Below, piece by piece: positions 35,143 through 41,983 of a DNA stretch of 41,983 nt. A model generated the notes under the pieces. The model was not told where the DNA came from and made no database searches. It was given only the letters and a program-made list of their open reading frames with translations. The stretch spans positions 1 to 41,983 of the forward strand of contig DATHET010000050.1 of assembly GCA_035490315.1 (NCBI GenBank). The letters are read 5' to 3'. Every line of letters starts with the position of its first letter. Position 1 is the stretch's first letter. The position numbers and the translations under genes are program-made. This DNA comes from JADJQU01 sp035490315 (GTDB taxonomy: Bacteria > Planctomycetota > UBA1135 > GCA-002686595).

Positions 35143-36006
35143 TCAGGCGCCTTCGTCGGTCTCGACGCTCTGGACCTTCTCCAGACCGGGCACCAGCGTG
35201 GCTGTCTCGCGGCGCTGGCGCAGCGGAGGCGGCGGCTTGTTGCCGCGCGTGGGGCGCGGCTCGTCGCTCATCGGAACAACCTCGCCCTTCTCGCTCTCGC
35301 CCATCGACGCCGATTGCTCGCGGCGAGCGGCGCAGCCTTCCTCGACGGCCTTGACCAGGCGCTCGAGCAGGAGGCGAACCGAACGCAGCGCGTCGTCGTT
35401 GCCGGGGATCACGATGTCGCACACCGTCGGGTCGCAGTCCGTGTCGAGCAGTCCGATCACGGGCACGCCGAGGCGGCGCGCTTCCTTGACGGCGTTCGAC
35501 TCGCGACCTGGATCGATCACGACCATCGCACCGGGGATCGCGGTCATCTCGCGGATGCCCGAGAGGTTGCGCTCGATCTTCTTGCGCTCGCGGCGCAGGG
35601 TCGAGATCATTTTCTTGGAGTGGATGGCGAGCGCGCCCGACTCCTCCATCGTCTCCAGCTCTTCGAGCCTGCGCAGGCGCGAGCGGATCACGGAGAAGTT
35701 GGTCAGCGTGCCGCCGATCCAACGCTCGGTGACGACCGGCATGCCCGTCTGCTGGCCGGCGTCCTGGATGACGCCCTTGACCTGCCGCTTCGTGCCGACC
35801 CAGAGGATCTGCGCGCCCTCAGCGGCGATGCCGCGCAGGAAACTCTGCGCGCGCAAAAGACCTCGTAACGTTTCACGAAGGTCGATGATATGGATGAGAT
35901 TACGCCGCCCGTAAATGAACGGGGCCATCTTCGGATTCCACCGCGACACGCGGCATCCGAAATGCACTCCGGCGTCGATCAGCTGTTGTGCGTTCAGGGG
36001 GTCCAT
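35143..36006 (-). CDS. rpsB: Ribosomal protein S2 with a long C-terminal tail
   Basis: A 287-residue S2: LIDAGVHFGCRVSRWNPKMAPFIYGRRNLIHIIDLRETL, GTKRQVKGVIQDAGQQTGMPVVTERWIGGTLTNF and PGAMVVIDPGRESNAVKEARRLGVPVIGLLDTDCDPTVCDIVIPGNDDALRSVRLLL. The standard domain ends near residue 225; about 60 more residues are charged and Pro-rich (DEPRPTRGNKPPPPLRQRR), absent in the 241-residue E. coli protein. It binds the 30S head-body junction and is the first gene of rpsB-tsf-pyrH-frr. ATG 36006 gives MDPLNAQQLIDAG. Confidence 0.96.
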   Translation of the reverse strand: MDPLNAQQLIDAGVHFGCRVSRWNPKMAPFIYGRRNLIHIIDLRETLRGLLRAQSFLRGIAAEGAQILWVGTKRQVKGVIQDAGQQTGMPVVTERWIGGTLTNFSVIRSRLRRLEELETMEESGALAIHSKKMISTLRRERKKIERNLSGIREMTAIPGAMVVIDPGRESNAVKEARRLGVPVIGLLDTDCDPTVCDIVIPGNDDALRSVRLLLERLVKAVEEGCAARREQSASMGESEKGEVVPMSDEPRPTRGNKPPPPLRQRRETATLVPGLEKVQSVETDEGA

Positions 36007-36137
36007 GAAACTCGTTGAAGAAGAACGCGCCGAGCGCCGTCCGGGCGCGAGGCGACGAGGAGGTTCCTCGTGCCAGCAACGGGGGCACGCAGCGCGGAAA
36101 ATCTCTGTCGGGAAAGTCCGGACAGGGAGGGCCGAAG

Positions 36138-36165
36138 AGTTTAGCGGGAGCCAGTTCGAAGTCAA
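36138..36165 (-). promoter_or_regulatory. Sigma70-type promoter of rpsB-tsf-pyrH-frr
   Basis: On the minus strand, -35 TTGACT (36165-36160), a 16-bp spacer and -10 TAAACT (36143-36138). The implied 5' leader to the rpsB ATG is about 125 nt, long enough for S2 autoregulation, but I see no known S2 leader motif. No gene is seen in 36007-36307; this stretch holds this promoter and a divergent candidate. Confidence 0.6.
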
Positions 36166-36194
36166 TCGGACTGCAACTGCGAGAGATCTCCCGG

Positions 36195-36200
36195 TAGAAT
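36195..36200 (+). promoter_or_regulatory. Candidate -10 for the GGDEF gene
   Basis: TAGAAT matches the -10 consensus at five of six positions and lies about 108 nt before the GTG at 36308. No good -35 is present at the right distance. It would fire divergently from the rpsB promoter. Confidence 0.3.
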
Positions 36201-36307
36201 CTTTCCCTTCAGGATGGGCATGGAATCGCTCCTCCCGAGCCCCCTCCTCGCACTCCAGCGAGGCCTCAGACCTTCCCGGACACAAAGCAACTTCCTAAAA
36301 ATCAGCC

Positions 36308-37453
36308 GTGTCCGGACCCATCCAGTATGCTTCTCGCGGCCATGTCCGCCCAGCTTCCCCAGGGCCACGCCCGCTCGAAAGCGTGCCAGAGGCGGTATTT
36401 GCGCCTTTGGACAACGTGAATCAGCCCCCTTCCCAGCCCTCGCAATCCGAGCCCGAGTCGACGCCCGCAAAAGAATCCGCGGCTCGCACGGAGGCCGCGG
36501 TCGTGCTCGTTTGTGACCACCGAGGCGAGGGGACCCTGGCCGCGCTGGCGGGCCTTCCCGCCGCTGGATATCAGCTCGAGCGCAGCACCCATTTGCGGGA
36601 ATCCCTCGAGCGGATCGCCAAGATCCATCCGACGGTGATCGTGATCGATCCCCTGGCTCAGGGGGGCGGCGTGGAGCTCGGCGCGATCGAAAAAGCGCGC
36701 AGCGGCGAACGCCTGCCGCCGGTCCTGGTCGTCGCCGATCCCGGCGACCCCGCACCGTCCCTGGCCGCCGGCCGCGCTCTGGAAAGAGGATCCTGGGACC
36801 TGGTGCACCGTGGCGCGCCGCCTGAGGAATTCCTGATGCGCGTGCAGAACCTGCAGCAGGTCGCCTCGCGCCTGGTCGAGATGGAAGTGTGGCGTCACCG
36901 GGCTGCCCACGATGACCGCACCGACCTGCTGCGCCCGCACTCGTTCCAGGAGCGCATGCGCGAGCACATCTCGGCTGCCCAGCGCCACAAGCTCGACATG
37001 GCGCTCTTGCTGATCGACCTCGATCACTTCGGCAAGGTCAACAAGCTGCACGACCACACCGTCGGCGACCTGATCATCGCGCGCGTCGGCAGCGTGATCC
37101 GCAATGCGCTGCGCACGGAAGACGTCGCGGGTCGGATCGGCGGCGACGAGTTCGCCGTGCTGCTGCCCTACACGAAGAAAGTCGACGCAGCCCACGTCGT
37201 GCAGCGCCTGCTCGACGGCATCAAGGAGCTCTCGGGCCGCCTTCCCGGAGCCAAGGGCGACATCGAGGTCAGCGCCAGCATCGGCTTCGAGACGTTCAAT
37301 GGCACCGACCTGGAAGAAGCTCAGACGACCCTGCGCCTGAATTCCGAAGCGGCCTTGAGGCGCGCCAAGGGACTGGGCGGGAATCGCGGCGTGTATTTCC
37401 GCGGCGCTGACGTCGGCCGCGCTTCAGGGCTCGCGGACAAGGATCAGCCGTAA
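36308..37453 (+). CDS. Receiver-like plus GGDEF diguanylate cyclase
   Basis: A 381-residue soluble protein from GTG 36308, though in-frame TTG/GTG codons about 100 nt later could also start it, since residues 1-60 are Pro/Ser-rich. Residues about 63-180 look like a response-regulator-type domain (AAVVLVCDHRGEGTLAAL, PTVIVIDPLAQGGG, PPVLVVAD), without a clear acidic pocket. The GGDEF domain (about 205-370) has ALLLIDLDHFGKVN, the inhibitory site RxxD (269-272) five residues before GGDEF (278-282), and SIGFETF. An intact GGDEF suggests active c-di-GMP synthesis under product inhibition. The 3' end overlaps the converging NPCBM gene by 30 nt. Confidence 0.88.
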   Translation: MSGPIQYASRGHVRPASPGPRPLESVPEAVFAPLDNVNQPPSQPSQSEPESTPAKESAARTEAAVVLVCDHRGEGTLAALAGLPAAGYQLERSTHLRESLERIAKIHPTVIVIDPLAQGGGVELGAIEKARSGERLPPVLVVADPGDPAPSLAAGRALERGSWDLVHRGAPPEEFLMRVQNLQQVASRLVEMEVWRHRAAHDDRTDLLRPHSFQERMREHISAAQRHKLDMALLLIDLDHFGKVNKLHDHTVGDLIIARVGSVIRNALRTEDVAGRIGGDEFAVLLPYTKKVDAAHVVQRLLDGIKELSGRLPGAKGDIEVSASIGFETFNGTDLEEAQTTLRLNSEAALRRAKGLGGNRGVYFRGADVGRASGLADKDQP

Positions 37454-38656
37454 CCAATCGGCGCGGTCGGCGACGAAGGAATCCTCCGCGGCGTCGACGA
37501 CCAGCGCGAGCTGCTTGGCCCCGTGCAGATCGATGCGCGGCATCGCGCGCGCGGGCTCGCCTCCGCGGACGACGCCGGAGTCCCAGCGCGAAACTCCATC
37601 GACGAGCACCTGGAACTTGACCGATCCGCGCGCAGCCGTCGAGCGCACCGAGTCGTCGACACCGACGACGCCGATCAGCTCGCGCGCTGCGAAGCCGGTC
37701 TTCGAATTCGCGGGCGGAGCGAGATCCCATTCCAGGCGGCTCGGCGCGTGCACGCCCAGTCCGCGCGTGAATGCCTGTCCGCCGACCGACAGCGCCGTGC
37801 CGACCACGGACTGGTCGACGCGGTGCGGCCAGCGCAGTCCGAGGTCGTCGCCGAACAGCGACCCCTCCTGAGCGCGCGCCGGCTTGATCGCGGACAGATA
37901 GGCGAAGGAACCATCGTCGAGCCCTGCCTCGATCAGACGATTGAAGGGGATCTCCAGGCTTTCGATCCCGGGGTAGCGCAGCACCAGGCCGGTCGCGCTC
38001 GAGGCCTGGAATCCCGCGCGCAGCCGCGAGCCGTCGGCCAGATCCACGATCAAGGGCACGCCGGCTTCGGGCTTGATCGGCGGCTTGGGCTCCAGCGGCG
38101 CGATGAACAGGGCGCCGACCTCGCTCCAGGGAAAATTGCGCTTGCCGAGCACGCTCTCCAAGGCGATTCCCTGCTCGGAAAAGGCTTCGAAGGTGCCGTC
38201 GACGCGCTCCAGCGTCGATCCGTGCGCCCAGTAGAGGCGGTCGCCTTCCGCCGCGGGCTCGAGCGCCGCGCGGTCGAGCTCACCGACGCGGCCGAAGAAC
38301 TCGATGCGTGTCACGTGGTCGATCGAGAGCTCGAGCTCCGGCCCGACGCCCGTCTGCCAGCGCAGCTTGTCGCCGCTTCCGCCGGCCACGTTCCCGCACC
38401 AGCGCTGACCGTCGCTGAGATCGACCGCCGCGCTGACCTTGGGTGCCGGGGGTCGTTGGCCTTCGTAGCGCAAGAACACCGTCCCGGCGGCCGAGAAACG
38501 CAGCTCGCCGGGCATCTTCACGTCGCGCGATTCGAGCTTGCCCGCCAGCGTTTCCAGCACGATATGGTCTTCGGCGGGAACGGCGAAGGTGGCGCGCGCA
38601 GCGCCGACGAGTGCGACAAGGCCGAGGGCGACGCCAACAGAATGGAGCGTGTTCAT
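37424..38656 (-). CDS. Exported NPCBM/NEW2 domain protein
   Basis: A 410-residue protein with a signal peptide (MNTLHSVGVALGLVALVGAARA). Two short beta-rich segments follow, with repeated DGxR-type turns (DLSDGQRWCGNV, DLADGSRLRAGF), then a C-terminal NPCBM domain: GGQAFTRGLGVHAPSRLEWDL, ELIGVVGVDDSVRSTAARGSVKFQVLVDGVSRWDSGVVRGG and LALVVDAAEDSFVADRADWL, ending LRLILVREP. NPCBM binds carbohydrate and is often linked to glycoside hydrolases in planctomycetes; no catalytic domain is present here. The 3' end overlaps the GGDEF gene by 30 nt tail to tail. ATG 38656 starts it; a second ATG lies 15 nt upstream. Confidence 0.85.
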   Translation of the reverse strand: MNTLHSVGVALGLVALVGAARATFAVPAEDHIVLETLAGKLESRDVKMPGELRFSAAGTVFLRYEGQRPPAPKVSAAVDLSDGQRWCGNVAGGSGDKLRWQTGVGPELELSIDHVTRIEFFGRVGELDRAALEPAAEGDRLYWAHGSTLERVDGTFEAFSEQGIALESVLGKRNFPWSEVGALFIAPLEPKPPIKPEAGVPLIVDLADGSRLRAGFQASSATGLVLRYPGIESLEIPFNRLIEAGLDDGSFAYLSAIKPARAQEGSLFGDDLGLRWPHRVDQSVVGTALSVGGQAFTRGLGVHAPSRLEWDLAPPANSKTGFAARELIGVVGVDDSVRSTAARGSVKFQVLVDGVSRWDSGVVRGGEPARAMPRIDLHGAKQLALVVDAAEDSFVADRADWLRLILVREP

Positions 38657-39049
38657 GGGCGCGCGCAACATAGCCCGAGCGGGCCCTCGAGGGTTGCGAA
38701 AGGACCGAGGCGCGCGTCGTGAATGCTGACTGCTGCCACACTGGCAGAGGACTTCTCTCGACACTTCCGCCTCTGCCAATGTGGCAGAAACCGCGGCGCC
38801 TCGCGGCCTCGAATCGCCGCGCCCCGCGTGATGCCGGCTGCGGCACCCTTCTTGCTTTGGCGGCGGCCAGAGCGGTTCTCCTACCGCCGCCGACGCGTTC
38901 CTACAGAGCGCCGAGGTTCCCAGCCCAGAGTCGCGAAGGCGCGACCTCGAACCGATCACCCAACCCCCAGAGCGCAGCCTCACTCGCCTTGCTCCCGCGG
39001 CACCTTCTGTCGTGGAGCGGATGAGTCGACCCAACGCGCCCCAAGACAC
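38657..39049 (+). other. 393-bp divergent gap before groEL1
   Basis: The stretch lies between the NPCBM start and the groEL1 start. It contains the twin palindromes (38733-38787) and otherwise GC-rich sequence without a supportable ORF. There is no groES and no CIRCE inverted repeat. I see no convincing sigma70 promoter; groEL1 transcription may rely on an alternative sigma factor. Confidence 0.6.
38733..38787 (+). promoter_or_regulatory. Paired palindromic operator upstream of groEL
   Basis: CTGCCA-CAC-TGGCAG (38733-38747) and CTGCCA-ATG-TGGCAG (38773-38787) are two 15-bp palindromes with identical 6-bp half sites, 40 bp apart centre to centre, about four helical turns. The flanks also match (AGAGG/CCTCT), so the pair forms a larger inverted repeat. 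The position upstream of groEL1, and of the divergent NPCBM gene, suggests a dimeric regulator binding two sites on one DNA face, in place of CIRCE-HrcA. Confidence 0.65.
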
Positions 39050-40738
<1,689 letters not shown>

Positions 40739-40795
40739 ACCTCGGCGACCGCATCCCCCCACCACACACAAGCACACACAAAGAGAAACATTCCC

Positions 40796-41983
40796 ATGGC
40801 CAAACAAATCCTGTTCGACAACGCGGCGCGCCAGAAGATGCGCGACGGCATCGAGAAGCTCGCCAAGACCGTTCGCGTCACGCTCGGGCCAGCCGGCCGC
40901 AACGTGATCCTCCAGAAGTCCTTCGGCTCGCCAGTGGTGACCAAGGACGGCGTGACCGTCGCCAAGGAGATCGAGCTCGAGGATCCCTTCGAGAGCATGG
41001 GCGCCAAGCTCGTGCGCGAAGTCGCCTCGAAGACCAACGACGTCGCGGGTGACGGAACGACCAGCGCGACCGTGCTCGCCAGCGCGATCTTCCGCGAAGG
41101 CCTCAAGTACGTCGCGACGGGCGTGGACACCATCGCCCTGCGCAACGGCATCGAAAAGGCCGTCGAAGCCGCCACGGCCTCGATCGCGAGCCAGTCGCGC
41201 AAGGTCAAGAAGCGCGAAGAGAAGGCCCAGGTCGCGACGATCTCGGGCAACAACGACGTCGCGATCGGCAACCTGCTCGCCGACGCATTCGAGAAGGTCG
41301 GCGACGAGGGCGTGATCACGGTCGAGGAGCACACCTCGATGGAGACGACCCTCGAGGTCGTCGAGGGTCTGGAGTTCGACAAGGGCTACCTGTCGCCGTA
41401 CTTCGCGACCGATCTGACCAAGCTGACCGCCGAGCTCAGCGACGCCTACGTGCTGATCTACGAGAAGAAGATCAACACGATCCGCGAGTTCCTGCCGGTG
41501 CTCGAGCACGCCGCCCAGATGGGCAAGCCGCTGCTCGTGATCGCCGAGGACATCGAAGGCGAGGCCCTGGCCACGCTCGTGATCAACCGCCTCAAGGGCG
41601 TGCTGAACATCTGCGCCGTGAAGGCGCCGGGTTTCGGCGACCGCCGCAAGGCTTACCTCGGCGACATCGCGGTGCTCACCGGCGGAACGGCGATCACCGA
41701 GGACCTCGGCATCCCGCTCGACAAGGTCACCGCCGAGCACTTCGGCCAGGCCAAGCGCGTGCAGGTCACCAAGGACCGCACGATCCTGATCGGCGGCGCG
41801 GGCAAGAAGAAGGACATCGACGCGCGCTGCGCTCAGATCCGCACGCAGATCGAGTCGACCAAGTCCGACTACGACAAGGAAAAGCTCCAGGAACGTCTCG
41901 CGAAGTTGTCCGGCGGCGTAGCCCTCATTAAAGCGGGCGCGGCGACCGAGACCGAGATGAAAGCGAAGAAATATAAGATCGAA
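40796..41983 (+). CDS. groEL2: Chaperonin GroEL (second copy), 3' truncated by the window
   Basis: The first 396 codons are present, open to the last base, so the end lies outside. It begins MAKQILFDNAARQKMRDGIEKLAKTVRVTLGP and has VAGDGTTSATVL, KINTIREFLPVLEHAAQMG and EALATLVINRLKGV. It is clearly GroEL and clearly diverged from groEL1 over most of its length, so the pair is an old duplication rather than a recent one. Tandem copies may fold different clients or answer different stresses. ATG 40796 has a weak AGAGAAAC ahead. The 57-nt gap after groEL1 has no terminator hairpin, so both may be one transcript. Confidence 0.95.
   Translation, partial: MAKQILFDNAARQKMRDGIEKLAKTVRVTLGPAGRNVILQKSFGSPVVTKDGVTVAKEIELEDPFESMGAKLVREVASKTNDVAGDGTTSATVLASAIFREGLKYVATGVDTIALRNGIEKAVEAATASIASQSRKVKKREEKAQVATISGNNDVAIGNLLADAFEKVGDEGVITVEEHTSMETTLEVVEGLEFDKGYLSPYFATDLTKLTAELSDAYVLIYEKKINTIREFLPVLEHAAQMGKPLLVIAEDIEGEALATLVINRLKGVLNICAVKAPGFGDRRKAYLGDIAVLTGGTAITEDLGIPLDKVTAEHFGQAKRVQVTKDRTILIGGAGKKKDIDARCAQIRTQIESTKSDYDKEKLQERLAKLSGGVALIKAGAATETEMKAKKYKIE

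Noticed and set aside
38742..38757. Possible sigma54 -24/-12 site (TGGCAG then TTCT)
   Set aside because: The -12 GC is missing and the spacing is wrong; the TGGCAG is better explained as half of a palindrome.
38723..39049. In-frame upstream extension of groEL1 by 109 codons
   Set aside because: GroEL family proteins start at MAKQ; the extension includes the palindromes and has no domain features.

Overview
The window is a 42 kb stretch of GC-rich bacterial chromosome with dense, mostly short-spaced genes on both strands. It looks like a planctomycete, probably one of the marine lineages with very GC-rich genomes. The support is lineage-style gene content rather than a marker phylogeny: an exported DNRLRE protein with a Cys-rich C-terminal module, a Tat-exported Gfo/Idh/MocA oxidoreductase, a sulfatase-like lipoprotein beside a formylglycine-generating-enzyme-like protein, an NPCBM protein, an S46 peptidase and tandem groEL genes. 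I hold the phylum call at moderate confidence.

Layout. 1-8 kb: the 3' end of rlmN, a membrane-anchored SGNH protein, an exported S46 dipeptidyl-peptidase, an exported DNRLRE protein, an RmlC-like epimerase, and a two-gene unit of a deoxyhypusine-synthase-like enzyme plus a small protein with two PARP-type zinc fingers. 8-16 kb (minus strand): glycosyltransferase 2, xseA, three uncharacterised envelope proteins, pabB and an MFS transporter. 16-22 kb (plus strand): a small exported coiled-coil protein, DUF2203, an ATP-grasp-like protein, a phosphate-uptake pair (DUF47-pit), xerC and cutC. 22-27 kb: a minus-strand unit of sulfatase-like lipoprotein, apbE and a Tat-exported oxidoreductase, with the FGE-like gene divergent. 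27-32.6 kb: tRNA-Glu, an eboE-like gene, a Trm112-like protein, an exported hypothetical, pepP, a membrane protein and two tRNA-Lys genes. 32.7-36.2 kb: the translation block rpsB-tsf-pyrH-frr, read on the minus strand from a recognisable promoter and closed by a MITE-like inverted-repeat element. 36.3-42 kb: a GGDEF protein, an NPCBM protein, then groEL1 and a partial groEL2 behind a pair of palindromes.

What stands out. Several convergent gene ends are filled by long inverted repeats, two of which share a 32-bp unit. A bacterial protein built only of two PARP-type zinc fingers follows the deoxyhypusine-synthase homologue by 5 nt. Twin CTGCCA-N3-TGGCAG palindromes, 40 bp centre to centre, precede groEL where a CIRCE element might be expected, and no groES is present. 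Three 11-bp direct repeats precede the phosphate-uptake pair. The sulfatase-like and FGE-like neighbours have both lost the residues of formylglycine chemistry.
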